This document shows positions 1 through 8,487 of a stretch of DNA of 64,000 nt, one piece after another. Origin of the DNA: Owenia fusiformis (Eukaryota > Annelida > Polychaeta > Sabellida > Oweniidae). The position numbers were made by a program, and so were the translations under genes. Where the stretch lies: positions 20,350,931 through 20,414,930 of the forward strand of contig CAIIXF020000003.1 of the NCBI GenBank assembly GCA_903813345.2, written 5' to 3'. Below the pieces are notes generated by a model that was not told the DNA's origin, did no database searches, and was given only the letters and a program-made list of their open reading frames with translations. Position 1 is the first letter of the stretch, and each line of letters begins with the position of its first letter.

Positions 1-86
1 ACAACAGATTGGCGTTAGTAAAATGGAAGTTCTGGCCGAAAAAATTCAATTCCTGGGTGAATGTTAAGGATATCTCTGAAATTTAA
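1..86 (+). CDS. Integrase, C-terminal end only (Polinton, retroviral-type)
   Basis: The frame that is open from base 3 ends in TAA at 84-86 and encodes about 27 residues with the pattern LVKWKFWPKKFNSWV. That VKW..[YW]P..FNSW signature is the chromodomain-like tail of Polinton and LTR-retrotransposon integrases, which binds DNA or chromatin next to the catalytic core. The catalytic DDE core lies left of the window. Family assignment rests on this short tail plus the capsid, protease and ATPase genes that follow. No start codon is visible. Confidence 0.75.
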   Translation, partial: NRLALVKWKFWPKKFNSWVNVKDISEI

Positions 87-118
87 AGACATGATAATTA
101 AAATGAAATCATTTATAC

Positions 119-130
119 AAAAAAAAAAAA
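119..130 (-). terminator. Pol III T-run terminator of the tRNA-Pro-like gene
   Basis: Twelve consecutive A on the + strand, read as T on the - strand, lie 2 nt past the tRNA-like 3' end. This is longer than the minimum Pol III needs. Confidence 0.55.
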
Positions 131-132
131 TA

Positions 133-204
133 GGCCCGTCCGGGATTCGACCCCCGAGACCTCTCACATCCAAATTGAGAATCGTACTTCTAGATCAATG
201 AGCC
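133..204 (-). tRNA. tRNA-Pro(TGG)-like gene inside the Polinton
   Basis: The reverse strand folds as a 72-nt tRNA whose body matches the tRNA-Pro pattern: it starts GGCTCAT, has an anticodon arm CTCAA-TTTGGAT-GTGAG with anticodon TGG, and a T arm with GTCGAATCC. A run of 12 T on that strand follows 2 nt after its end (119-130 on the + strand), a good Pol III terminator. Weak points are a mismatch in the acceptor stem (A against C) and one in the T stem (G against G), so it may be a decaying copy. It lies between the integrase stop and the penton-like gene, transcribed away from the capsid genes. Confidence 0.65.
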
Positions 205-273
205 CAAAGATATTCGATAGACTCGCCTCGCACCTGGGTATTTAAGAAGATACCTATACGGGTTAATTTAGTT

Positions 274-699
274 ATGAGTTTGAAACAGACGTACGCACAT
301 CTTTCGAGCGATGATTCCTTAATTTATTACGCGGATAACACTCAAAGTAAATTTACCAGCAAGTTACCCAATTACCAAACATTTAAAAAATTAGAAAACT
401 GGACTTGCGGTTTAACCGAAATTTGTCTAGGTAAACATATAAATAAAGGCTTAATATACGTATATTGTAATATAATAGGTGAATCATTAGTAGGACCAAC
501 TTCGAGGACGATCCTACGTACTATATCGACATCTAAGACATACTGCCAATTCAAAAATATATATTACTTGGATTTAGGACTAAACAACTTTAACGAGATC
601 AGTATTACCTTGACTTATAAGGACGGTTCACCCGTTGAATTTACGAATAATAGCCCCACAACCTGCGTTTTACATTTTAAAAAGAGATTACATATTTGA
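274..699 (+). CDS. Penton-like minor capsid protein (single jelly roll), 141 aa
   Basis: This is the likely vertex (penton) protein of the element's virion. The sequence has the layout usual for this Polinton family: an early stretch of the type SKFTSKLP, then W.CGLTEI near residue 43, a central segment IYVYCNIIGESLVG, LRTI, a strand with LGLNNFNEISITL.YKDG, and the closing LHFKKR at the C terminus. Length is in the family range. A TATA-like TATTTAAG lies at 239-246, close ahead of the start. The next gene begins 31 bp downstream. Assignment is by pattern and position; no structure-level evidence is available here. Confidence 0.7.
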   Translation: MSLKQTYAHLSSDDSLIYYADNTQSKFTSKLPNYQTFKKLENWTCGLTEICLGKHINKGLIYVYCNIIGESLVGPTSRTILRTISTSKTYCQFKNIYYLDLGLNNFNEISITLTYKDGSPVEFTNNSPTTCVLHFKKRLHI

Positions 700-730
700 G
701 TAAACTTTTCGCCAATCTAATACAAAGGCT

Positions 731-1078
731 ATGGATATCTGGACAGATCTGTTCTCAAAACCAGAGAAAAAAATGGTTAAAATTAAAGTAAACAAGGCTC
801 ATTATGTTCCTTTGAAAAGTGGTACAACCGACCAAACCGGAAGTGGGTCGCGTGTAACTATGATATCGCCGTCTGAAGCTAGTGTTCAAAGAGCTAGAGC
901 GCGCATGCGTCGTGATAACATCATAGATACAGGCCCCCGGATTAAATCTATAAAACCTACCGTATTTAAAAATAAGACCACACGTACCAAAGGTATCGAA
1001 GGGAGTAACACCGTATTAAAGAAAAAACGTGGAAAACGTGAAAATAACACGCTCGGTATAAGTACCATATTTGATTAA
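731..1078 (+). CDS. Basic core or minor virion protein, 115 aa
   Basis: A small, strongly basic protein (Lys/Arg clusters RARARMRR near residue 56 and LKKKRGKRE near residue 97) encoded between the penton-like and hexon-like genes. Position and charge resemble the DNA-condensing or minor virion proteins of adenoviruses and Polintons, but no domain is recognisable, so the role is inferred. The reading frame is chosen because it is the only one open across the gap and it keeps the same strand and spacing as its neighbours. The reverse-strand frames over the same bases are taken as shadows. Confidence 0.55.
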   Translation: MDIWTDLFSKPEKKMVKIKVNKAHYVPLKSGTTDQTGSGSRVTMISPSEASVQRARARMRRDNIIDTGPRIKSIKPTVFKNKTTRTKGIEGSNTVLKKKRGKRENNTLGISTIFD

Positions 1079-1116
1079 AAGGGAAAAACAGATAAAACAA
1101 AAACAAATAAATAAAA

Positions 1117-2442
1117 ATGGATAACATTATGGACAGTTCTAGCGAGGTTGTGAATGAGCAGTTTATGATTTTCGATTCTCGCGACACGGATGTCAGCACG
1201 AAACAGTTGAAATACGTCAATTTTAGACCGATCAATTTATCAGATGGTAATCCATTAACCTTCGATATAACAAATAACGGAGATCACTACTTAGATTTGA
1301 GTAAAACAGTGTTATTCGTCAAGGCAAAAATAACCATGCCGGATGGGAGTCCATTGCCTTTAGATCCAAACGACCCGGCGGTATCTGCACCTAAAGTTAC
1401 ATGCGCTAATCTGTGGTTACATTCATTATTCTCGCAAGTGGATGTTCAAGTGCAGCAAAAATCAATTTCAACATCGGGACCTTATTACCCGTACAAAAGT
1501 TATATTCAAACATTACTGAATTCCCCTGCCTCTGACATGCAAGGTTACTTATCATCCCAAATGTATTTTAAGGATGAAGCCAGTCTAGGTAACGACCATA
1601 ACGGGTTTGACTCCAAAAATAATGGATTCCTGAGGAGAATGGCGCATACAATCGAGAGTTTGGAGGTTGAAATGGCGGGTCCATTGCACGCTGACATCTT
1701 TAAGATTGAAAAATATTTGTTGAATAACATAGATATTCAAGTCAAACTAACACCATCCCCGGCTGCCTTTAATTTAACAACTCATGATAACGACGTAGCT
1801 TATAAGGTTAAGATTACTGACGCATTTCTAAGAATTGCCAAAATTGAGCCGACACCCGGTGTATTGGAAGGTCACGCCCAAACGTTAAAGACGAATCTGG
1901 CTCAATATCCGTACATCGGCAGAGAAATGAAAAGTTTAAGTGTGGCCACCGGAAACCGCAATTTTCAAATCGATAATTTATTTCTAGGTAGGGTGCCTCA
2001 AACGATATACCTAGTCATGGTCTCAGCTCGATCTCAAATGGGCGTGTACAATTTGAATCCTTTCAACTTTCAACATTTCAACTTGGATTATCTAGACGTG
2101 TTAGTCGATGGACTAAGCGTGACCAATCCCGTAACATTAGATTACAGAACAGGTGATCTAATGAACAAGTATATAACGTGTTACAACAACTTATTTCCCC
2201 AGTTTAACGACCAAAAACGAAATGCCTACATATCCAGAGACGAATTCGCCAACGGAACTACAATTTTAAGATTTGACGTCAATAACATCGGTAGTACGCA
2301 AGTTAATTCGATCGAGAGAAGGGGTAATTTATCCATCAATGGTCATTTTCAAAAACCTTTACTAGAACCGATCAACATCCTGATATTAGCGGAGTTTCCC
2401 AAAGTTATTCAGATAGACGAGGCTAGGAACATCATAATATAA
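1117..2442 (+). CDS. Hexon-like major capsid protein (double jelly roll), 441 aa
   Basis: The largest gene of the block, matching in length and motifs the double jelly-roll capsid of Polintons/adintoviruses, often listed in animals as F54H12.2-like. Visible hallmarks are an N-terminal strand with RPINLSDGNPLTFDI, HYLDLSKTVLFVKAKI near residue 56, NLWLHSLFSQVDVQ near residue 100, then YPYKSYIQTLL and the IDIQVKLTPSP segment near residue 206. It would trimerise to form the virion shell. Its stop codon overlaps the start of the protease gene (TAATG), so the two may share a transcript. The frame is open from end to end. Confidence 0.85.
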   Translation: MDNIMDSSSEVVNEQFMIFDSRDTDVSTKQLKYVNFRPINLSDGNPLTFDITNNGDHYLDLSKTVLFVKAKITMPDGSPLPLDPNDPAVSAPKVTCANLWLHSLFSQVDVQVQQKSISTSGPYYPYKSYIQTLLNSPASDMQGYLSSQMYFKDEASLGNDHNGFDSKNNGFLRRMAHTIESLEVEMAGPLHADIFKIEKYLLNNIDIQVKLTPSPAAFNLTTHDNDVAYKVKITDAFLRIAKIEPTPGVLEGHAQTLKTNLAQYPYIGREMKSLSVATGNRNFQIDNLFLGRVPQTIYLVMVSARSQMGVYNLNPFNFQHFNLDYLDVLVDGLSVTNPVTLDYRTGDLMNKYITCYNNLFPQFNDQKRNAYISRDEFANGTTILRFDVNNIGSTQVNSIERRGNLSINGHFQKPLLEPINILILAEFPKVIQIDEARNIII

Positions 2443-2981
2443 TGAACTCTCTCCAATTAAGGCATATATTAGAATCTACGCCGTATTTAAAAACCGCCTA
2501 CCGTAGGGTCTGCGCCAAAGATGAATTACCGCGGTTTTCTCCGAGTAAATTAGCCGTTTATATCGTTAATACGGCCAAGCACGATCACCCCGGATTACAT
2601 TGGGTCTTACTCGTATTCAAGATTGACACGTTGGGGCAGAAAACTTGTATGTATTTTGACAGTTTGGGTGGTCATCCTCGAAAATATGGTCTATTTGAAT
2701 TCATACAAAATAATTCGGATACATTTATATACAATAACTTGAGACTTCAAGATGATGAAAGTACAATCTGTGGCCAATATACATTAGTTGTAATGGATCG
2801 TTATATTCGTAGAAATGAAAGCTTACTGGGTATATTGAATGACTATAATATCGAGGATACTTATTACAACGATCTAACCACCATAGATTATTTCAAGACT
2901 CACTTTTCTACCAAATCCGCAGTGACTTATGTAGAATGCCAAACCTGCGTTAAACCGAATATTCAGGCTTTAGAAAGTTAA
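2442..2981 (+). CDS. Adenain-type virion maturation cysteine protease, 179 aa
   Basis: Expected role: cleavage of capsid and core precursors during particle maturation. The catalytic layout of C5/adenain-like (Ulp1-fold) proteases is visible: His53 in the pair HW, Asp73 in YFDSLGG, Gln103 in the oxyanion position and Cys110 in STICGQY. Length is close to the family's about 200 residues. The start overlaps the hexon-like stop by one base. An AATAAA at 3032-3037 lies about 50 bp after the stop, so the capsid-protease transcript may end here. All key residues are present, so nothing suggests inactivation. Confidence 0.85.
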   Translation: MNSLQLRHILESTPYLKTAYRRVCAKDELPRFSPSKLAVYIVNTAKHDHPGLHWVLLVFKIDTLGQKTCMYFDSLGGHPRKYGLFEFIQNNSDTFIYNNLRLQDDESTICGQYTLVVMDRYIRRNESLLGILNDYNIEDTYYNDLTTIDYFKTHFSTKSAVTYVECQTCVKPNIQALES

Positions 2982-3164
2982 TTAGATATAATTGTTTATA
3001 TTCTATGTATGTTATACTATTGTGTATCGAAATAAAATGGATTAGGTAAAAAATTATATTTGTTCTTTGGTACTAACTTATTAAAAATCATCAATGGCCC
3101 GATTGTTTAAATAAAAGACTTTGCAAAACAAATATTTATCATTGTAAGTTCAACCGTCAAAGTC

Positions 3165-3836
3165 ATGACACATAGCCTGGTGCCCTTTAATTCGCCTACC
3201 TCTATCGCCATGATAGGAGCGTCTCAATCGGGGAAAACTAACATGTGTTTCAAAATTCTAAAACATAGAGACGCCTTGTTTCAAAATAGTTCGAATTCAC
3301 CTACCAAAATATTGTTTTGTTACGCAACTTGGCAATCCCTGTACAGCGATATGGAGCTACAATTTAAAGATGAAATCATATTTCACGAAGGACTAGTCGA
3401 CGAGGAAGACATCTTAAATTTTACAAAAGATATAGCGTTACCAACATTTCTAGTTCTAGATGATTTAATGGCTAGCGTATGTCAAAGTAGAGAGGCCGCC
3501 AAAATATTCACGCAATTATGTCATCATAGAAATATGAATGTCCTTTTTCTAACACAAAACGCCTTGTGTCAGGGTCCTAGCGCTAGAAATATTTCATTAA
3601 ATACGCAGTATTTCATCATTTTCAAAGCAAATCGTGATAAAAGACAACTAAAGTGTTTGGCTGGTCAGATATATCTGGATAAAACGAAATATTTTATGGA
3701 CAGTTATTTGGACGCCACTTCGGAAAGATATGGTTATATAGTCGTGGATATGTCGCCAGATGGCGTTGATGAATATAGATTACGCACGCGTATATTTCCG
3801 GATGAAGACCCTATCATTTATAAACCCAAAAGTTAA
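3165..3836 (+). CDS. FtsK/HerA-family genome-packaging ATPase (A32-like), 223 aa
   Basis: Motor that drives element DNA into the capsid. Walker A is GASQSGKT at residues 18-25 and Walker B is FLVLDD at 95-100, followed by the sensor-like stretch VLFLTQN near residue 128. Length is normal for Polinton ATPases. The start is the first ATG after a 180-bp AT-rich spacer that contains a poly(A) signal for the upstream gene. The order protease then ATPase agrees with many Polintons. Confidence 0.85.
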   Translation: MTHSLVPFNSPTSIAMIGASQSGKTNMCFKILKHRDALFQNSSNSPTKILFCYATWQSLYSDMELQFKDEIIFHEGLVDEEDILNFTKDIALPTFLVLDDLMASVCQSREAAKIFTQLCHHRNMNVLFLTQNALCQGPSARNISLNTQYFIIFKANRDKRQLKCLAGQIYLDKTKYFMDSYLDATSERYGYIVVDMSPDGVDEYRLRTRIFPDEDPIIYKPKS

Positions 3837-3895
3837 TTGAACGCGTCAGTATAGATCCAGACGGTTACCTGACAACATATAAAAGACATGTCACG

Positions 3896-4219
3896 ATGTC
3901 AGCACTTATTAAAAGGAATAAAAACTTCCTAAATTTTCTTTTGACTAGTACTTTACAGCAAATGAAAGTTTTATTGAGTTCAATTACAGAAACGCAACTT
4001 CAAGTTCTGGGTGAAATTGTTCTTAACGTACTTCATGGTAGTCTCCCTATAACGAATTTTTATAAACAAAAATTGAAACGTCATAAACAAGTTTTGCAAC
4101 ACATTGCGACCAAATCCAAAAGTAGGAAGTTCAGAAAGGACTTGATCAAACGTAATACATCAGTTTTGGGTATATTGATTAAATCCATTCATAATTTTAT
4201 CCAAAAATTGAAGTCATGA
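3896..4219 (+). CDS. Small basic Polinton protein, 107 aa
   Basis: A Lys/Arg-rich, leucine-rich helical protein that starts with MSALIKRNKNFLNFLL and carries basic repeats such as KLKRHKQVLQHI and KFRKDLIKR. Small proteins with this N-terminal KRNK.FL.LLL pattern are a recurrent, uncharacterised component near the ATPase in Polintons. A TATAAAAG box lies at 3878-3885, just ahead of the start. Its last four bases overlap the next gene (ATGA), which suggests coupled expression. Function is unknown; the charge suggests nucleic-acid or virion contact. Confidence 0.6.
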   Translation: MSALIKRNKNFLNFLLTSTLQQMKVLLSSITETQLQVLGEIVLNVLHGSLPITNFYKQKLKRHKQVLQHIATKSKSRKFRKDLIKRNTSVLGILIKSIHNFIQKLKS

Positions 4220-4656
4220 TCAAATCTGTTTTGATACCTTATGATAAATATATCAGACTCGAAAATTCTACGCGTAAAACTGAGGAGGGTAATAACAAAA
4301 CCATAGATCAGTCGCTACCTAATACTGATAAAATGGATGGTGGAATAGGTTCACGTAAACCTAGTCATACGAAGCAGGTTGATTCCGGAAGTAATGATGC
4401 ATCTACGTTTTCCTCGGAAAATAAATTGGATGCCCCATCCGATAGCGACTTTAAGGAAGATACCACGCGTAAACAAAATTATGACGCAGGACTATCAGCC
4501 AGTGATGATGATGATGCAATAGGGATGCCTAGGTATACCGATAATACACCTAGGTTCATTTACAAAAGAAGCGCCACATCGTACAAAGTACCAGGTATTC
4601 CGGCCAAAGCTCTTAAGAGACCTCGTAAAAACAAAGCAAAATGGCTGCCATTTTAA
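4216..4656 (+). CDS. Polinton-associated protein with acidic/polar middle and basic tail, 146 aa
   Basis: It starts with SVLIPYDKYIRL, a sequence form (IPY.KY.RL) often seen in a late Polinton protein. The middle, about residues 18-100, is rich in Ser, Thr, Asp and Asn and probably unstructured. The C terminus (GIPAKALKRPRKNKAKWLPF) is basic with a final aromatic. It overlaps the preceding gene by four bases. Probably a minor virion or membrane-linked component, but this is inferred from position only. Confidence 0.55.
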   Translation: MIKSVLIPYDKYIRLENSTRKTEEGNNKTIDQSLPNTDKMDGGIGSRKPSHTKQVDSGSNDASTFSSENKLDAPSDSDFKEDTTRKQNYDAGLSASDDDDAIGMPRYTDNTPRFIYKRSATSYKVPGIPAKALKRPRKNKAKWLPF

Positions 4657-5552
4657 ACACTCTATTAGGACATATTTGAATACAATGATATGAATATCAC
4701 CCCTGTAGGCGTAAACTTGTTTGTTGGACTAAATTCAGACTTTGCCTACTTAATTATAGCCATCTCATTTACCATTGTATTTAATTGGACTGATATAAAT
4801 CAATTAAACTCGAGCAATTCATGTAATCTTCCCAAGTTACTCGGTTCACTTCGTATTTTTGTTTTAATTAAGGAATCGCTAAACAGTATTGAAATCTAGG
4901 AAAGGTATTTAAAAAAGATTTTAGGAAATCTGCATATTTATTCAAGACCAGAATTTATTCTATTTGGCGGTATTTTTTAAATTCTGAATGTAATTTTCAA
5001 ATAAAACAACATAGTTGTCTTAAAGTTTTCTTAAAGAGGTCGGTTTAAATCCTCATTAATGCGGTGTTCAAAAAGCCTCAAATGCTAATTTACTCAATCG
5101 AGGTTTGCAATTTCAATGCTAAATCGCAATACACGTGTAAACAATATCATATGATTACATTCCAACGATGTTTAATGTTAAACCATTATTGAATATGTAT
5201 ACTCGATAAATGTTATATATTTGTATCAATGTAGTGATATCCAACTACCACTAGATGTCAGCATCGTACAGAGTATTTTAATATTTGAAGATGTCACCCT
5301 AATCGAATATACACGTATTTCTAAGTAGATAACATTGCAACTTTGTGTGTAGGTCTGTAATTAATGATTTTGTACAAATGTTGAAACTTTGGAATTAATT
5401 AACTTACATTGAATAATCCTAAGGATTTATTATGTTTCACTAAGTTTTAAACAATTAAAGAACAATAAACAAACAAATTAAGGGATTTTCTTATCTAGTT
5501 TAATACATTCTTATTTATTTGTCGTATATCTTTTGTACACATTGTATGAATT
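4657..5552. other. Convergent intergenic spacer of the Polinton
   Basis: About 900 bp of AT-rich sequence between the last + strand gene and the stop of the - strand glycoprotein gene. Only short frames with no recognisable features occur (for example a 69-codon frame from 4690). Several AATAAA-like sequences occur near its ends, consistent with 3' ends meeting here. Confidence 0.5.
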
Positions 5553-5940
5553 TTATACGGCTATCATAGGCTCCCTTTGTCTTTCATCCTTAACAATCGG
5601 TAATTTGGATCTCGTTATCATTCTAAGCCATAACACATTACCTAAAAATGATATAGCACTAGTTACCACCATTAAATATAAGCCAAACATTATGGTATAT
5701 TATAGTTTCTCAAAATTCACGTAACTCACCTATGATAACAAAAGTTAAAACACCTCCGGTAAAGCTTAAGGCCATTGGAGTCTCTAGATTTACATCGTAA
5801 CTACTACTAATATATGGTTTCAGTACGTAATAAGGTGTTACGTTTTCAGTTTCATTAAAGTGTCGAGTAACATTGATGTTTCGACAAATGCAACATGTTG
5901 CAATAACGCTCAAAACTAATAATTGACCTATCATGTTCAA
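5553..5940 (-). CDS. Small spliced single-pass membrane glycoprotein, 99 aa
   Basis: Exon 1 is 5730-5940 and exon 2 is 5553-5641, joined across an 88-bp intron with GTGAGT donor and TTTTTAG acceptor. Phases fit (70 codons plus one base, then two). The product has a cleavable-looking signal peptide (residues 1-20, hydrophobic, ending ATCCICRN), a 45-residue outer part with three N-glycosylation sites (NVT, NET, NVT), one membrane span joined by the splice (FTGGVLTFVIIGNVLWL) and a 20-residue charged tail. The splice completes the membrane span, which supports the intron. It starts 67 bp after the stop of the PC4-like gene, on the same strand. No family is recognised. Confidence 0.6.
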
Positions 5941-6007
5941 TAACCTAGGTATGAATGGCTATATTACTTACATTGACGTATATATATATTTATTTCTACT
6001 GCGAGAT

Positions 6008-6767
6008 TTAACTATGGCTTCCGAAATCCCCAGGCTCGAAATAACTACATTCACTACAACTATCAGCATCACTTTTTTCTGCATGACCCGTTATTATACA
6101 ATGAGGTTCGGTAGGTTGAACGAGGCCATATTTTATGAGGTTGTCCACAAACATCTCAAAGACTTGACGCGTCATCACGATACCGTACCGATCAGGCAAA
6201 TGTTTTCGCGGATCGTCAGAGTAATTATTGATGTGATAACCTTTAAAATATGATAAATGGATACAATAATATTGACAACTTCAATTTTTCTTTTTGATTC
6301 TTTTAATTTTTCATTTTATTTTTTTTTTATTTTAACATTCTATGATCAGTTACAAATCATTTAAAAACCTTACCTCGTATGTTGACTCTTCGAAATTTAG
6401 GATGGACATTGAGACGAAAGTTTCCCCCAAGTAAAATGTCCCACTCTGTTACATCAGTCGTTTTTTTCTTGGCTTCAATCTCCTCAAATTTTGCCGTGAT
6501 GTGAGGCAAATTGTCGATGAGTCTAGCCATACGATTATGAGTTAGAAATATTCCCGCAATCGTCCCATAGGCATTGCATACATTTGATATGCCTGTGATT
6601 GGCCATATTTGGTAATTTCGGATGTCGACCCCATCTTTATTTACGGCTGAGAACATCCCATCGCATATTTTCATTAAAACTAATTTTGGTGTGGAAATTG
6701 TCTCTATGAAGTCTCCATTTTTTATGGTTTTAATGTTAGCTGGAACTCGAAATTTTCCGATTGGCAT
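6008..6767 (-). CDS. Protein with two PC4-like (p15 coactivator) domains, one intron, 208 aa
   Basis: Exon 1 is 6374-6767 and exon 2 is 6008-6240. The 133-bp intron has GTAAGG and TTTTAAAG ends, and the phases fit. Both halves resemble the PC4 single-stranded-DNA-binding fold. The first half has FSAVNKDGVDIRNY then GTIAGIFLTHNRM.RLID. The second has ILLGGNFRLNV..FRRVNIRGYHI, then LPDRYGIVMTRQVFEMFVDNL; its key pattern (G.N.R..V...R..IR.Y followed by ..R.GI.LT...F..F) is split exactly by the intron. PC4 proteins bind unwound DNA in transcription and repair. The C-terminal 20 residues are Ser/Cys/acid-rich. Whether this is Polinton cargo or an adjoining host gene is not settled; tight spacing to the next gene favours cargo. 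Confidence 0.6.
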
Positions 6768-6804
6768 TGTTAGTAATTTAGCATTTAATGTTGTTAATCT
6801 GTCT

Positions 6805-6813
6805 TTATATATA
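6805..6813 (-). promoter_or_regulatory. TATA box for the PC4-like gene
   Basis: On the - strand TATATAAAG lies about 40 bp upstream of the ATG at 6767, at the distance expected for a short 5' leader. It supports the chosen start. Confidence 0.4.
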
Positions 6814-7049
6814 CTGGGACTGCTTAACGGCCGTTTCGAACTTGGTAATCGAAGTTGGGTTTATGAGTTTGATTATTCCTTTTTACGACTTACAGCTGTC
6901 AACCATCTCATCAAATTGCTAGGATTGTACCGTAAGTGCGGGCTGAAGCTAGATTATAAATTCATGATAAACCATCCATCAATGTTAATGAGACATTTAT
7001 TGCCCATTAACCCATGTTATTAAACCCATAGAGGCTAATACGTACCGAG

Positions 7050-7122
7050 TCACGTGGCTTATAAATTGACCAATCACAGCGAGGTCACGTGATTAAAATT
7101 GACCAATCAGAGCGCTTATATT
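7050..7122. promoter_or_regulatory. Two tandem E-box + inverted-CCAAT modules
   Basis: The unit TCACGTG, A/T-rich spacer, TTGACCAATCA, AGCG occurs twice in a row about 35 bp apart (7051-7083 and 7086-7115), differing at a few bases. CACGTG is a bHLH/USF site and ATTGG (CCAAT reversed) an NF-Y site. Such paired modules are typical of TATA-less animal promoters, but no gene start is recognised nearby, so it may also be part of a repeat. Confidence 0.3.
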
Positions 7123-7526
7123 TGACCTCTGCCGAACACTTCCGGGTCACTGTGCCTATTAGACTACTTATCTCTTCTTCATTTTGAATATGCTTTAAAA
7201 TCCTTTGATTTTATTGTTGCTCTGACAATATGGTTATACAAAGTACATTACTATTGTAAACAATGGGTTTGTTGTCCAATTCGTGAGTCAAAGTCTATAG
7301 GGGCCTGCATTTGGTACGGCAGCCGTATGACATATTTTGAGTTTGTGGAGACATAAAATTACGATTGCGGTACTGGCTGGTGAATGACGAAGCATGGTCA
7401 GTAGGGCGGCCCTATTGCAAAAACCAAAGAAGATATAAGGCAGTCGCAGGGGAGGGGGGATGCTTACGGCGATCCTAAGGTTCGCAAAGGACAATTGCAA
7501 CAAATAAAATCCAAGGGCAGAATCAT

Positions 7527-8487
7527 CAGGGTGACCAAAAAACGGAACCCTCCAAAAATGAAATAATTTCTCAAATAAATATGTAATCAGCTTCATTTTT
7601 CATGCACAGAGACTACAATCTATGGATGACAATGTGAGACCAAATTTGTTACATAACTTTCAATATTCTTCTTAGAAAATGTGCCCACTTTTGTACAAGA
7701 GAAAATAAAATAAAAGATTTTCATGTCAACCAAAAGGTTACACATTGTTTGTTTAAACCCTTCACATTCGTTTAGCTTCTTGTTAAGTTGCATTTTGTGA
7801 TAGAGGGTAAGATCATTAATAAGGAAGTCTTCTAGCAACCTTTAAATCATCTTTAGGTGTGGTTGCACCTTCTGAGCGATATTCTGGAACTGTCCTAAAT
7901 GCAATCACACACAGTACTTTCAGGTGTTCTCATACCCCCATTCTTAGAAACCTCCCTGGATAGGTGTAAGCTGTTCATTTTCTCCATTCAGGTGTTAAAC
8001 AGTTCTCTTTTCTTCCTCTTCCAACTCATTATTTACATTTGACTTTGAAATCACAAGTCAAGCAATGGTCTTGATCGGTCATTCTGCTGTCTTAATGATT
8101 TTTTGAGAATTCATCCAATGGATGAGCGTTTGAGGTGTTTTTGCTCAGAGGCCAGGAATTTCAGTCATCTGATCTTTTACCAGGTGTTTTACTATTGCTT
8201 ATTCTTAATTTTTTTCAATTAAACTTTTAAATGAGACTTTCATTTCATGTCTTCCTTGGAATTTCCTTCTGAATTTTTCAAAATATCTCAAGAAATGATT
8301 TGTCTCAATGTTGATTTTCCGAGAAATTGACACATTCTAAGATCATCCATTGATATCACAAATAATCAATTTTGTGTAACCAACAAACTTGGTATCAGAC
8401 TATCATCCATAGAGAAATTAGATTGATCGGATAGGTATTTAAGAAATGATTACACTTTTAGAGGGTTCTCTTTTTTGGGTCACCCTG
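7527..8487. mobile_element. Degenerate mariner-type TIR element
   Basis: Left end CAGGGTGACCAAAAAACGGAACCCT is matched inversely by AGGGTTCTCTTTTTTGGGTCACCCTG at the right end, about 960 bp apart. The CAGGGTG.CCAAAAAA end is shared with the other mariner-like elements of this window. The interior is eroded and no transposase motif could be read. Confidence 0.5.

Larger units (their letters stand above)
1..7020 (+). mobile_element. Polinton/Maverick (adintovirus-type) element, right-hand part
   Basis: The block holds an integrase C-terminal end, penton-like and hexon-like capsid proteins, an adenain-like protease and an FtsK/HerA packaging ATPase in one compact array, the diagnostic set for Polintons. 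All visible frames are open, so this copy may be recent. Rightward + strand genes meet two leftward spliced genes near 5 kb. The left part (most of the integrase, any PolB, left terminal repeat) is outside the window. The right end is not defined: no inverted repeat can be matched without the left end, so 7020 is only the last plausible limit before sequence with no Polinton signal. Inference: an endogenous virus-like element of an animal host. Confidence 0.85.

Noticed and set aside
4690-4899. 69-codon + strand frame after the last Polinton gene
   Set aside because: Low complexity, no start context or family pattern; probably 3' spacer.
5553-5690. 45-codon - strand frame with ATG at 5690 as a separate small membrane protein
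   Set aside because: The intron 5642-5729 joins its second half to the upstream exon and completes one membrane span; the separate ATG would lie in the intron.
6622-7023. 133-codon + strand frame
   Set aside because: Half of it is antisense to the PC4-like exon 1, has no domain, and covers that gene's TATA box.
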